From positions 248,001 to 312,000 of the forward strand of contig CAWDBD010000014.1 of NCBI GenBank assembly GCA_963800395.1: DNA of 64,000 nt, in the 5' to 3' direction. This document shows, in pieces, positions 17,668-26,970 of the stretch. This stretch comes from DASSBG01 sp963800395. Its GTDB lineage: Bacteria; Pseudomonadota; Gammaproteobacteria; Xanthomonadales; Rhodanobacteraceae. The stretch's first letter is position 1. Each line of letters begins with the position of its first letter. Position numbers and translations under genes: made by a program. The notes under the pieces are model-generated. The model was not told where the DNA came from. It ran no database searches and worked only from the letters and a program-made list of their open reading frames with translations.

Positions 17668-18171
17668 ATGCGCAACTTGCCCAGCACAACTGTTCGATTC
17701 CTGCTGCTTTCCGGCCTCACGTTCCTGTTGGCGGCGTGCGGCTTTCATCTGCGCCAGTCGGCCGCCCTGCCGGCGGGCATGCAGCAGGTGCATGTATCGG
17801 TGGTCGGTGATGCCGATCTGGCCGATCAACTGGAAAGCGAGTTGATCCAGGCGGGTGCGCAGATTGCCGACAAGTCCGGGCCCGGAGTGGCCGAGCTGAA
17901 TGTCGAGGCACGCTTCGAGACCCGAGCGCTGACGGTCAGCAGCTTCGCGCGCGTGCGCGAGTTCAGCGTGTCCTACCGCAGCCGCTTCGTCGCAACCGGC
18001 ATGGACGGTGCGCAACTGCTTGCCCCGCAAACGCTCGACATGCAACGCGAGTTCACCTACGACCGCACCCAGGCACTGGGCACTGCAACCCGCGAGGAGC
18101 AGATTCGCGCCAGCCTGGTGAAGGACATGGCCCGCGCCATCCTGCGTCGCCTGCAGGCCGCCAGCAAGTAG
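17668..18171 (+). CDS. lptE: LPS-assembly lipoprotein LptE
   Basis: This 167-residue outer-membrane lipoprotein plugs the LptD barrel for LPS export. The signal peptide ends in the lipobox LLAAC and is followed by GFHLRQSAALPAGMQQVHV, characteristic of LptE. It also has FSVSYRSRF and REFTYD segments and a C-terminal helix. It follows leuS by nine bases, the usual leuS-lptE arrangement. In relatives holA comes next; here a large secreted-protein gene intervenes, so holA must be transcribed from elsewhere or by read-through over 5 kb. Confidence 0.93.
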   Translation: MRNLPSTTVRFLLLSGLTFLLAACGFHLRQSAALPAGMQQVHVSVVGDADLADQLESELIQAGAQIADKSGPGVAELNVEARFETRALTVSSFARVREFSVSYRSRFVATGMDGAQLLAPQTLDMQREFTYDRTQALGTATREEQIRASLVKDMARAILRRLQAASK

Positions 18172-18457
18172 GCGGCACCTCCCTGACAATTTTTCCTACA
18201 CTTGAAACTTCTTTCAAGTGCCGGATAAAAAAGCGCTTTCGACAGCAGAGTTGATATTTCCAGCAATTTGATTGAGCGTCACCGAGAAATTTTCTCAGTG
18301 CGCGCAGTCCCCCATGCTTGTTTGAATGAAAGCACAGTCTGCTTGCGCCAACCGTGATGCACCGCTCAGTTCGGTGTCCGGAGGGGTTCATGGTCGCATC
18401 AGATTTTGCCAGCAGGGCCGGGCCCTGCATTCAATCATCTCGGGATAGGGGAGTGTC
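18172..18457. other. AT-rich leader with a perfect stem-loop upstream of the giant secreted protein
   Basis: The gap is AT-richer than its surroundings. It contains CACTTGAAA-CTTC-TTTCAAGTG (18199-18220), a perfect nine-base stem. No T-run follows on either strand, so it is not a standard terminator. It may be a leader structure or protein-binding site for the downstream gene. No ORF is evident. Confidence 0.4.
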
Positions 18458-21400
18458 ATGGAGGTTCTGTACTCGGTTCTGCACCGAAGCCGCGCGCTTT
18501 GGTTCGTGTTTCTTGCCACAACGCTGGTCACGGCCGGCATCAGCCGTGCTGACACGGTCAGCGACGCCGCCGCAGTCTGGCTGATTGGTCAGCAAATTCC
18601 CAGCAGCTCGTCCACAGCACCGGGCGCATTTCCGTGGCAGCCGGGTGGTGCGGCAACGAGCAACACCCAGGGCGCCACTGCGCTGGGACTGCTCAGGGCA
18701 TACGAGCGCAGTGGCAATGCCAATGATCTGAATGCCGCGATCGCCAATGGCGATTGCCAGATCGCCGGTGACAGCTGCATCAGCGGTTGGGACTACGGCG
18801 ACGGACACCATCACTTTGCCACTCACGACCCTCTGTTTCTGGTGCAGTTGTCGCTGGATTCAGGTGATCCGAAGTATGCCCAGTTCGTCGACGACGAATT
18901 CTGGAGCCGGCTTGCCAATGGACAGTACGGTGCATCTGCCAACCTGAGCGCGTCCGGATATGCCAATGCCGTGCTGACTTCTCGGACCGGCCAGGGTTAC
19001 GCCGATCTTGTGGGCTGGGATCTTTCCAAGGCCGCCATTGCAGCCAGCCTGGCCGGGGAGACCGCGACACGCGATGCCTTCATGCAGGCCATTCTCGGCA
19101 GCCTGAACGCATCCGATTCGAGCAATACGACCTTCGATGTGATCGGTTTGGCCGGCGCGGTATGGGCCTCGGCCGAAACCGGCGTCGATCTCAATCCCAC
19201 AGGCGGCAAATGGGCGAGCGCCAACAGTACTGCCGATCTGGCTGCCATGCTGGCCACCTATCAGGCACCGGGTGGTGGATTCGTGGGCAGTACCACGGCC
19301 AGTGGCGGCATCGTGGATTCAAATACCGATACCCAGACCACGGCGTTTGCCATGCAGGCACTGGATGCGGTTGACTCGGTGCAATACGCAAGCGCGGTCC
19401 AGAATGGCTTCGCCTACATCTCCGGCATGCAGCAGTCCAGCGGCGAATTCCTTTCTGCGCCTGGCGCCGCAACCGGTGCGCCAGGCAGTGTCGAGCTGCA
19501 GGGTGAGACGCTTGAGGCCTATGCCTCGATCGTGCAGCGACCGCAGGACGTGTATGTCGACGATGACTATGCTGGAGACGCCTTCGGCACATCCGAGAGT
19601 TTCACCCATCCGCAGGTCAATGGTGGCAGCGCCACCACTGTCGTGTTTGGTCAGGACGCCTTCGCCACCATCACCGATGCGCTGGCCAATGTGGCCAACG
19701 GCGGCAGCGTGTATGTGGCAACAGGGACCTATGTTGAAGGCAGCGCCGCGAGCCAGCAGAACCTGGTTGTCACGCGCCCTGTCAATCTGATTGGCGCCCA
19801 GGCGAGTGTCGATGCACGCAACCGCACCGATACCGGCGCGTCGATCATCGAGCCCGGCTTTGCGAATGCCAGCTTGTCCTATTCGAGCCAGGGCGATCAG
19901 GTCATTGTCCAGATTGCCAGTGACGATGTGCGCCTGGATGGTTTCGTGCTGGATGGTGACAACCCGAACCTGAGCAGCGGCGTGGTCATGGGTACGGCTG
20001 ATCCTGACGTGGATTCGGGCATTTATGCGACCGGCTCCCATATCGACATCAGCAACAATGTGGTGCGCAATCTAGTTTATGCGGGAATCTACAATTACAA
20101 CTATCCGGCTTCAGTTCCCGCGGGTGTCGGCAACGCCATCCGTCACAACTGGATCCGCAACATCGATGCACCCTCGGAATGGGGTATCGGTATCGCCGTG
20201 TTGTGGAACTACTACGCCGATATCGACGCCAACCTGCTGACCAACGTGCGTGTCGGTATCCAGACGAACTTCTTCTTCAAGCCCACTGCCAATCCTGCTG
20301 TTGACGCACAGATTCGTGACAATGAAGTACACGCCTCGGCAAACGCCATCTACCACAACTACCAGGATGCCTCCGGTAGCGACGTTGCCTCGCCATGGAC
20401 CATCGCTGGCAACCAGATCCTTGCCGAGAACAACCCGGACCAGGGCGGCATCTGGACAGGACTTGCATTCCAGGGGCTGTACGCGGGTACCGCCGACATT
20501 CACGACAACGGGATTGATGGCAGTGCGCTGGCAGGCTCCGCACGCACGCGCGCCGGCTACCGCATCAATCTGATCACCTCGCCATTGGCCAGCAGCACGT
20601 CGATTGCGGGTGGCACGGTCAGCCATGTCGATTACGGTGTGCTGGCGACGGATGGCGCCTACTACGCGGGGGCCCTGGACGACATGGGTTTCAGCGGCAT
20701 CGCATTTGACGATGTTTCCATCGCAGCCTTCTATGTCGAGGACACAGCGCTGGCCGGTTCGGAACCGGTCGACAACGCACCGAAAATCACGGTGGGTGCG
20801 GGCAATACCTTCAACGCAGTGGCGCACGAGGCCGCCCTGGCCGGCCCGCAGGCCAGCATTGCCTTCGCCGCAGGTGCGCCATTGTTCAATACGGTCCTGG
20901 TGCGTGCGGCCAACGACGGCCATCGCCCCGGCGAGGCTGATTCGAACGGCAATGTGCGTCATGTGGAAAATGCCATCATCAATCAGGGCATCGCCATCGC
21001 CGCCAGCAGCGGCACGGTGGACGTCGACGGAGGCACGTTTGACCAGAACGTAGTAGTCAACAAGGGCGTGACGCTGCATGGCGCGATGCACGGCATTCCC
21101 GGCTTTGACGCGTCGCGTGACGGTAGCGGCGAAACCACGATTTCGCCGAGCAGCGGCTCGGTCTTCAGCATGGCCGCCGACAATGCCGTGGTCGATGGTT
21201 TCACTGCCAGCATGGCCTCCGGTGTGGCAGTCACGTCGGGCGGTTCAAGCCGTGAAGACATGCAGTTCACCAACAACCGCGTGGTCGATATTGCCGACGG
21301 TGTCGGTATCCGCTTCGAACCGGGCGAAGGCAGCCCGGCCAGTGGCCTGACGGTTTCGGACAACCTGTTTGCCAATATTGCCGGCTCGGGGACCAACGGC

Positions 21401-23512
21401 TCGGCCATCGAGCTCTACAAGGGTACCCGTGATGCCACGGTCAGCGACAATCACTTCGACAGCATCAAGAATGTCGCGGTGCAGGTGAATGGCGGCAATG
21501 GCACGGTCCAGAACACGACCATTTCCGGCAACGTGATCGGTGATTCCCAGTCGGTCGGCTCCAGCAATGCCTTTGTAGCCACCAACGTCAGCGGCATGTC
21601 GATCACCGGCAATGCCGTTTCCGGGGTCTCGACCGGACTGTTTGTCTCCGATCAGGATTCGCAGCTCGAATTCAGCTGCAATACTGTCGATAGCGCAAAT
21701 CGCGGCATCTCCACCTACGATTTCTTTGGTGGAACGATCAACACTGACGTGCGCATCTTTGACAACGCCATCACCGCCAGCGCGGTAGCGGATGTCAACA
21801 ACAGCATGGCGCAGACGCTGACTGTCGGTTCCAACTGGTATGGCGGAAGCGAAGCGGTCGTCACCGGCAACAACGTGCAGGTTGCCAGTGCACTGGCCAC
21901 CAACCCGATCGGCAATGCGGCCTGCGGCAACAACAGCACCGCCACGATCATGGTGTACGCCGGTGACCAGCAGCATGCCCTGATCACCAGTGCCTTCGGC
22001 AGCCCGCTGGTTGTACGCGTGCTCGATGCGCTGGGTGGTGCGGTGATGGGCGAGCCGGTGACGTTTGCGCCGCCCGCGAGTGGCGCCTCGGCAAGCCTCG
22101 CTTCGGTCAGTGGTGCCAGCAACTACAACGGCGAGTTTTCAACCACTGCCGTAGCCAACGGCACAGCAGGCTCCTACAACGTGCTCGCCTCCAGCGGCAG
22201 TCTGTCACCGGATGCCAGCTTCACGCTTCACAACGAGCGTGTCGCAGCCAGCATCATCCTGGATCCAGCCGCGCTCAGCTCGGTTTACGACGGCAGCCCG
22301 CATGCGGTCGCCGCCACCACGGATCCATCCGGCCTGAGTTATTCGGTGACCTACGATGGCAGCAGTACACCGCCGACCAATGCCGGAGAGTACTCGGTAG
22401 TCGCCACCATCACCGATCCCGGCTACGTTGGCACCGGCAGCGGCGAGCTCACCATCGCCAAGGCAGAAGCCAGCGTGAGCCTGTCCGACCTGACTCAGGT
22501 GCATGACGGCAACGCGAAGCCCGTCACGGTGTCAACCACGCCATCGGGCCTTGCCGTGGACGTGACGTATGACGGCAGCAGCACGGTGCCGAGCGCAGTG
22601 GGCAACTACGTGGTGGCAGCCACGGTCAACGATCCCGACTACCAGGGCTCGGCAAATGGTGTACTGCACATTACCGAGGCTCCGCTGAAGGATCTGTCGG
22701 TGACGATGACCAATGGCCGAGACTACGCCCAGTACGGACATGTGCTGAGCTATGCGATCGTGATCAGCAATGTCGGCAACGAGGACATCACCGGGGCCAC
22801 GATCAACGACGTGTTGCCGGCGAGCTTGTTGCCCATCGAGCCGGTGACCTGGCACTGCTTCCCGAACCCGAACGCAAGCTGCACCGCGATCAGCGGCACG
22901 GGCGACCTGTCCACCACGGCTGATGTGTTGGCCGGTGGCAGCGTGACCATCATTCTGGATACCGTGGTCAATGACGATAAGGGTCTGGGTTCCGACCAGA
23001 TCCAGCTCACCGCGACGGCCACGGCCAGTGGCGATATGAATAGCGCCAACAACAGCGCTACCGACCTGACCCAGGCGGTGATCTTCCGCGCGGGCTTCGA
23101 GGTGGGCGGCGACGGCGCTCAGGCGCTGATGTCGACCATTGTTTCTGGTGACCGCGCAAGCCTGGACGCCAACAACAGCCAGATGCTGGATCTGCGCCGG
23201 GCATGGGACAGCACAGACGGTATCATCGAGGCTGCGCGCCTGCGCACCGGGAACGGTGACCGGGTACGCGTCGAGGCCCTGCATCTGGGTGCGCGACTCT
23301 GGGTACGCCTGGCGGGGCAGGTCGGGACCAAGGCACAGCTCAGCGCATGGACCGAAGTGACGCCCGGTACCGCGCAGCTTGCGCTTGGCCTCGCTGAAAG
23401 CGGCAAGCGGACCATGCTGCTGCTGGTAGGCGGGTCCCGGGATCTGCAGCTGCAACTTTCCGACGGCGCAGCCACACTTCAGGTGTGGGGTCCGCCGACC
23501 ACGGATGGCTGA
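18458..23512 (+). CDS. Giant secreted multidomain protein (alpha-toroid, beta-helix, Ig-like domains)
   Basis: The product has 1,684 residues. Residues 1-31 are a signal peptide. About 32-355 form a helical region with repeated AMLATYQAPGGGFVGS-like motifs, resembling the alpha/alpha-toroid of prenyltransferase or terpene-cyclase repeats. About 395-1160 are a parallel beta-helix (pectin-lyase-like, DAFATITDALANVANGGSVY). About 1160-1258 resemble a bacterial Ig-like (Big) domain. About 1260-1405 hold two MBG-type repeats (VYDGSPHAVAATTDPSGL and its partner). About 1408-1535 are a DUF11-like domain. The last 140 residues follow a VIFRAGFE motif and form an unrecognised domain. It is probably a surface or extracellular structural or adhesive protein. 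It sits between lptE and holA with its own terminator. Confidence 0.85.
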   Translation: MEVLYSVLHRSRALWFVFLATTLVTAGISRADTVSDAAAVWLIGQQIPSSSSTAPGAFPWQPGGAATSNTQGATALGLLRAYERSGNANDLNAAIANGDCQIAGDSCISGWDYGDGHHHFATHDPLFLVQLSLDSGDPKYAQFVDDEFWSRLANGQYGASANLSASGYANAVLTSRTGQGYADLVGWDLSKAAIAASLAGETATRDAFMQAILGSLNASDSSNTTFDVIGLAGAVWASAETGVDLNPTGGKWASANSTADLAAMLATYQAPGGGFVGSTTASGGIVDSNTDTQTTAFAMQALDAVDSVQYASAVQNGFAYISGMQQSSGEFLSAPGAATGAPGSVELQGETLEAYASIVQRPQDVYVDDDYAGDAFGTSESFTHPQVNGGSATTVVFGQDAFATITDALANVANGGSVYVATGTYVEGSAASQQNLVVTRPVNLIGAQASVDARNRTDTGASIIEPGFANASLSYSSQGDQVIVQIASDDVRLDGFVLDGDNPNLSSGVVMGTADPDVDSGIYATGSHIDISNNVVRNLVYAGIYNYNYPASVPAGVGNAIRHNWIRNIDAPSEWGIGIAVLWNYYADIDANLLTNVRVGIQTNFFFKPTANPAVDAQIRDNEVHASANAIYHNYQDASGSDVASPWTIAGNQILAENNPDQGGIWTGLAFQGLYAGTADIHDNGIDGSALAGSARTRAGYRINLITSPLASSTSIAGGTVSHVDYGVLATDGAYYAGALDDMGFSGIAFDDVSIAAFYVEDTALAGSEPVDNAPKITVGAGNTFNAVAHEAALAGPQASIAFAAGAPLFNTVLVRAANDGHRPGEADSNGNVRHVENAIINQGIAIAASSGTVDVDGGTFDQNVVVNKGVTLHGAMHGIPGFDASRDGSGETTISPSSGSVFSMAADNAVVDGFTASMASGVAVTSGGSSREDMQFTNNRVVDIADGVGIRFEPGEGSPASGLTVSDNLFANIAGSGTNGSAIELYKGTRDATVSDNHFDSIKNVAVQVNGGNGTVQNTTISGNVIGDSQSVGSSNAFVATNVSGMSITGNAVSGVSTGLFVSDQDSQLEFSCNTVDSANRGISTYDFFGGTINTDVRIFDNAITASAVADVNNSMAQTLTVGSNWYGGSEAVVTGNNVQVASALATNPIGNAACGNNSTATIMVYAGDQQHALITSAFGSPLVVRVLDALGGAVMGEPVTFAPPASGASASLASVSGASNYNGEFSTTAVANGTAGSYNVLASSGSLSPDASFTLHNERVAASIILDPAALSSVYDGSPHAVAATTDPSGLSYSVTYDGSSTPPTNAGEYSVVATITDPGYVGTGSGELTIAKAEASVSLSDLTQVHDGNAKPVTVSTTPSGLAVDVTYDGSSTVPSAVGNYVVAATVNDPDYQGSANGVLHITEAPLKDLSVTMTNGRDYAQYGHVLSYAIVISNVGNEDITGATINDVLPASLLPIEPVTWHCFPNPNASCTAISGTGDLSTTADVLAGGSVTIILDTVVNDDKGLGSDQIQLTATATASGDMNSANNSATDLTQAVIFRAGFEVGGDGAQALMSTIVSGDRASLDANNSQMLDLRRAWDSTDGIIEAARLRTGNGDRVRVEALHLGARLWVRLAGQVGTKAQLSAWTEVTPGTAQLALGLAESGKRTMLLLVGGSRDLQLQLSDGAATLQVWGPPTTDG

Positions 23513-23584
23513 GACGGAGTCGCGGCCGGGGTGACCCGGCCGCATGGCCCGTTCCTGACGTCCCGTTGTGACGTGTAAACCCCG

Positions 23585-23624
23585 ACCGCCGGTTGCGCAA
23601 GGAGCGCGATCGGCGGTTTTTTTT
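23585..23624 (+). terminator. Rho-independent terminator of the giant secreted protein gene
   Basis: ACCGCCG and CGGCGGT pair around a GC-rich loop and are followed by eight Ts. The structure lies 73 bases after the stop codon. A second hairpin (GCGGCCGGG/CCCGGCCGC) near 23530 lacks a T-run. Confidence 0.9.
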
Positions 23625-23658
23625 GGGAGTGGGGAGTGGGGAGTGGGGAGTGGGAAGT
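23625..23658. repeat. Heptamer tandem array (GGGGAGT)n
   Basis: About 4.5 copies of GGGGAGT lie immediately after the terminator. They are matched in inverse orientation by the ACTCCCC array at 23881-23909, so the two arrays could pair across about 220 bases. Confidence 0.8.
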
Positions 23659-23684
23659 ATCGTGTGGGGCGTGGTGTCGCCATG

Positions 23685-23740
23685 TCGTCATCCCGGCGCA
23701 GGCCGGGATCCAGTGACAAACATTGTGCGCAGCACACAAC
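23685..23740. repeat. Dispersed palindromic repeat, family A
   Basis: This copy has the palindromic core GTCATCCCGGCGCAGGCCGG followed, after a spacer, by the companion element TGTGCGCAGCACACAAC. The same core and companion recur at about 39.2, 44.4-44.6 and 45.6-45.8 kb. It is noncoding; ORFs across it are artefacts. Confidence 0.85.
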
Positions 23741-23846
23741 ATTGGCGTTGAGTGCTGCGCACGGATATTGACTGGGTGACCAGCCGTTCGGCTGTTGCAA
23801 AGCGCTTCCGATCTGCGCCGGGACGAGGATGCCGGGCACGCTGCCC

Positions 23847-23909
23847 CGAGTCCCGAGCCCCGAGCCCCGAGCCCCGAGCCCACTCCCCACTCCCCACTCC
23901 CCACTCCCA
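23847..23909. repeat. Heptamer tandem arrays (CGAGCCC)n and (ACTCCCC)n
   Basis: Five CGAGCCC-type units run directly into about four ACTCCCC units, just upstream of holA. Apart from these arrays and the family A repeat, the 23513-23959 gap holds nothing I can identify. Confidence 0.85.
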
Positions 23910-23959
23910 TCTCTCGATGCGCTACCCTCTCCGGTTCACGCAGTAGCCATAGTCCGCGC

Positions 23960-24994
23960 ATGCCCATGAGACCCGAACAATTCAGCCGCGCGCTGGCCGA
24001 TCAGGAACTGCCGGCGGTGATCCTGCTGGCGGGCAGCGAGGAACTGCTGGTGCTGGAGGCGGCTGATGCCGTGCGAGCGCGCGCCCGCGACAGTGGCTGT
24101 GCGGAGCGTCAGGTGCTGGATGTGGATGGTCGCTTCGACTGGGACAGCCTGGCGCGTGAAGGCGCCAGCATGTCACTGTTTTCCGCGCGGCGCCTGATTG
24201 ACCTGCGCATGCCCGGTGGCCGTGCCGGCAAGGCCGGCGGTGCGGCACTGGCCGAATGGGCGAAGCACCCGCCGCAGGACACGGTGTTGCTGATCACCTG
24301 TGATACCTGGAGCAAGAAGCACGAGCTGGCCTGGGTCAAGGCGGTGGACAAGCACGGCTGGTTTGTGCCGTTCTGGCCCATTCGCCCGGAGCAGATGCCG
24401 GGCTGGGTCGCGGCGCGCATGCGTCAGCGTGGCCTGGAGGCCGATGCGGGTGCGGCGCGCCTGCTGGTGGATCGCACCGAAGGCAATCTGCTCGCCGCTG
24501 CCCAGGAAATCGACAAGCTGGTCATGATGGGTATCGAGGGGCCACTTGACGCCCGAACGCTTGGCGGGCTGGTGGCTGACAGTGCCCGCTTCGACGTGTT
24601 CAAGCTGACCGACGCGGCTCTGGCCGGCGATTCGAAACGCGCCTTGCGCATGCTGGGCGGCCTGCGCAGCGAAGGCGCCGAACCGATCATGATGATGGGT
24701 TGGCTGGTGCGCCAGATCGAGACCGCCATGCGTCTTGCCAGTGCCGGTGATTTCGATTCGCAGGCGCGCAAGGAGGGTCTGTGGGATGCGCGCAAGCGTC
24801 AGTTCCAGGCGGCACTGCGCCGGGTGAATGCCGGGCAATGGTCGCGCTGCCTGCAGCATGCCGGGCTCATTGATCGTATTGCCAAGGGACGTGCCGAGGG
24901 TGATGTATGGCGCGAACTGGATCGCCTGGTGCTGGCGATTGCCGATCCGGCTGCGGGCACCGTGGCGGCCGATCCCACGCGAATCGAAGCATGA
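23960..24994 (+). CDS. holA: DNA polymerase III subunit delta
   Basis: HolA is the clamp-loader wrench that opens the beta sliding clamp. The product has 344 residues, or 342 if the second ATG (MRPEQFSRAL) is used, which aligns better with E. coli HolA. Recognisable segments are VILLAGSEELLVLEAADAVR, FSARRLIDLRMP, LLVDRTEGNLLAAAQEIDKL and FDVFKLTDAALAGD, in the family order. The last codon overlaps the nadD start in an ATGA junction. In relatives this gene follows lptE; here it is separated from it by the giant secreted protein gene. Confidence 0.93.
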   Translation: MPMRPEQFSRALADQELPAVILLAGSEELLVLEAADAVRARARDSGCAERQVLDVDGRFDWDSLAREGASMSLFSARRLIDLRMPGGRAGKAGGAALAEWAKHPPQDTVLLITCDTWSKKHELAWVKAVDKHGWFVPFWPIRPEQMPGWVAARMRQRGLEADAGAARLLVDRTEGNLLAAAQEIDKLVMMGIEGPLDARTLGGLVADSARFDVFKLTDAALAGDSKRALRMLGGLRSEGAEPIMMMGWLVRQIETAMRLASAGDFDSQARKEGLWDARKRQFQAALRRVNAGQWSRCLQHAGLIDRIAKGRAEGDVWRELDRLVLAIADPAAGTVAADPTRIEA

Positions 24995-25641
24995 TTGCGA
25001 TTTTCGGCGGCACCTTCGATCCCCTGCATCTGGGTCACCTGCGCGTGGCCTGGGAGGCGTCCGAGACACTGCAGTGTCCGGTGCGTCTGGTGCCTGCCCG
25101 GATCCCGCCACATCGCGAGCAACCGGTGGCTGACGCTTCCCAGCGTACCGCCATCGTGCGTGCGGCACTGGCGGGGCAGCAGCGACTGCTTCTCGATACC
25201 CGCGAACTGGATCGTGACGCGCCGTCCTGGAGCGTGGATACCCTGCTCAGCTTGCGCAGCGAGACCGGAGACAAGACGCCTCTGGTGCTGCTGGTGGGTG
25301 CCGATGCATTCAGCGGATTGCCGAAGTGGCACCGCTGGCAGGAATTGCTGGCCCTCGCGCACATCGGCGTACTCACCCGACCCGGTCATGCCGGCGACCT
25401 TCCACAGGCGCTGCTTGATGCCTTTCCGGACTGCGCCTGCGATTCAGCCCAGGCGCTTCATGCCTGTGCCGCGGGGCGCGTGCTGCACATGCCGGTCACG
25501 CCGCTGGACATTTCCGCCAGCCAGATCCGGCACTTGCTGGCCAGCGGCCGGGAGCCGCGCTACCTGGTTGCGGACGCCGTGCTTGAACAGCCGGACCTGC
25601 TTGCACCGTATCGGCAAGGCGGGCGCGGCCCCTCTGCGTGA
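24991..25641 (+). CDS. nadD: Nicotinate-nucleotide adenylyltransferase
   Basis: NadD transfers AMP from ATP to nicotinic acid mononucleotide in NAD biosynthesis. The 216-residue protein has the nucleotidyltransferase motif GGTFDPLHLGHLRVA at the N-terminus (T/HxGH signature) and the C-terminal ISASQIRHLLASG motif. The ATG at 24991 overlaps the holA stop, which fixes the start. It is part of holA-nadD-rsfS-rlmH. Confidence 0.95.
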   Translation: MIAIFGGTFDPLHLGHLRVAWEASETLQCPVRLVPARIPPHREQPVADASQRTAIVRAALAGQQRLLLDTRELDRDAPSWSVDTLLSLRSETGDKTPLVLLVGADAFSGLPKWHRWQELLALAHIGVLTRPGHAGDLPQALLDAFPDCACDSAQALHACAAGRVLHMPVTPLDISASQIRHLLASGREPRYLVADAVLEQPDLLAPYRQGGRGPSA

Positions 25642-25725
25642 GCCGTGTCCCAGCATTCGCCTGCCAGTTGTCCTATACTTCAAGTGCATCAATAGGGTGC
25701 AAAGGAAACCAGAGGTACAGGACAC

Positions 25726-26238
25726 TTGTCCACCAGCAAGCAGCGCGACAACTCGCGCACAAAAGCCACAGCAGCCGCACGAGCTGCTGGGCAGGGTGCC
25801 CCGAAAAAGGCACGTTCCCCGCAGGCCGCCGACGCGGCCAGAACCCCCGGACGCAAGAGCAGGGACAAGGCCCGCGAAGAAGCCGACTTTGCCCGTCTGC
25901 ACGATCTTGTCATTGCCGCTCTCGAAGACATGAAGGCGCGCGACGTGCATGAAGTCGATGTGCGTGGCAAAAGCGATGTCACCGATCTGCTGGTAGTCGC
26001 CTCGGGTACGTCATCACGGCATGTACGCTCCATTGCCGAGGAGGTCGTCAGCAAAGGCAAGCAGGCCGGCATGCCGCCCCTCGGTGTTGAGGGCGAGGAC
26101 GAAGGCGATTGGGTGCTCGTCGACATGGGCGATATCGTGGTGCACGTCATGCAGCCACGTACGCGCGAGTTCTACGGGCTCGAGCGCCTCTGGGAAGTGG
26201 GTGATGACATGGCCGGCGATACCGCTGCCATTCGCTGA
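25726..26238 (+). CDS. rsfS: Ribosomal silencing factor RsfS with basic N-terminal extension
   Basis: RsfS binds ribosomal protein uL14 and blocks subunit joining in stationary phase. The conserved domain (about residues 55-160) has DLVIAALEDMKARDV, DLLVVASGTSSRHVRSIAEE, DWVLVDMGDIVVHVMQPRTR and FYGLERLW. The start appears to be TTG at 25726, behind a GAGGTACAG ribosome-binding site; no earlier in-frame ATG fits. This gives about 50 extra N-terminal residues rich in Lys, Arg and Ala, not found in E. coli RsfS. The next gene, rlmH, starts three bases after the stop. Confidence 0.92.
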   Translation: MSTSKQRDNSRTKATAAARAAGQGAPKKARSPQAADAARTPGRKSRDKAREEADFARLHDLVIAALEDMKARDVHEVDVRGKSDVTDLLVVASGTSSRHVRSIAEEVVSKGKQAGMPPLGVEGEDEGDWVLVDMGDIVVHVMQPRTREFYGLERLWEVGDDMAGDTAAIR

Positions 26239-26241
26239 GGC

Positions 26242-26712
26242 GTGCACACCCGGATACTCGCTGTAGGCGATCGCATGCCCGGCTGGGTGGCCGAGGGTTT
26301 CGGCGAATACCGCAAGCGACTATCGCACGAGCTGCCGCTTGATCTGATCGAGATTCGTCCGGGCGTGCGCGGCAAGGGGCGGGACGACGCACGCGCCACG
26401 GCTGACGAAGGCACTGCCGTGCTCGCAGGCCTGACGCGGGATACCCATGTGGTGGCGCTGGACGGGCGGGGCAAGCCCTGGAGCAGTGAGCAGCTGGCCG
26501 AGCAGCTTGCCGGCTGGCGCATGTCGGGGCGTGATCTGGCCTTTGTGATCGGCGGCCCCGATGGACACGCCGATGCCGTCCTGCAACACGCCGACCAGCG
26601 CTGGTCGCTGGGCCCGTTGACCTTGCCGCACATGCTGGTGCGGCTTGTGCTTATCGAGCAACTTTACCGCGCCAACAGCTTGCTCAAGGGCCACCCCTAC
26701 CATCGCGGTTGA
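26242..26712 (+). CDS. rlmH: 23S rRNA (pseudouridine-1915-N3)-methyltransferase
   Basis: RlmH methylates pseudouridine 1915 in helix 69 of 23S rRNA on assembled 70S ribosomes. The 156-residue protein shows the SPOUT-family signatures VVALDGRGKPWSSEQLAE and FVIGGPDGHA, and the C-terminal knot LPHMLVRLVLIEQLYRA. The start codon is GTG at 26242, three bases after the rsfS stop. It is the last gene of the holA-nadD-rsfS-rlmH run. Confidence 0.95.
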   Translation: MHTRILAVGDRMPGWVAEGFGEYRKRLSHELPLDLIEIRPGVRGKGRDDARATADEGTAVLAGLTRDTHVVALDGRGKPWSSEQLAEQLAGWRMSGRDLAFVIGGPDGHADAVLQHADQRWSLGPLTLPHMLVRLVLIEQLYRANSLLKGHPYHRG

Positions 26713-26830
26713 TCCATGCGCATCTGGCTCGAGACCTGTCTGGCTGAAGGCGGTTGAATAGCCTGGCCGCTCGCTTGCTGCCTGTCGAAATCCGGGGATT
26801 GACCGGGACGCGTCTGTGGGAAAGGGCGAA

Positions 26831-26970
26831 AGTGGATCCCGGGTTTCCTCGCTCCTCAAAGCGCGGTCATCCATGCCCGCTCCCCGCGTCGCCTGCGGCG
26901 GCCCCGGGATGACGATCCTTCCACAGCCGTCATCCTGGACGGCGCGCAGCGCCGATCCGGGATCCATTTT
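26831..26970. repeat. Dispersed repeat, family B
   Basis: The element begins TGGATCCCGGGTTTCCTCGC and continues through CATCCATGCCCGCTCCCCGC to GGGATGACG. A shorter inverted end (GTCATCCTGG...GATCCATTTTC) follows at about 26928-26970. The same module occurs near 28.5, 36.8 and 37.1 kb. The rest of the 26713-27094 gap shows no gene. Confidence 0.85.

Noticed and set aside
18199..18220. Perfect stem-loop as a terminator for lptE
   Set aside because: No T-run follows on either strand, so it is listed only as a structured leader.
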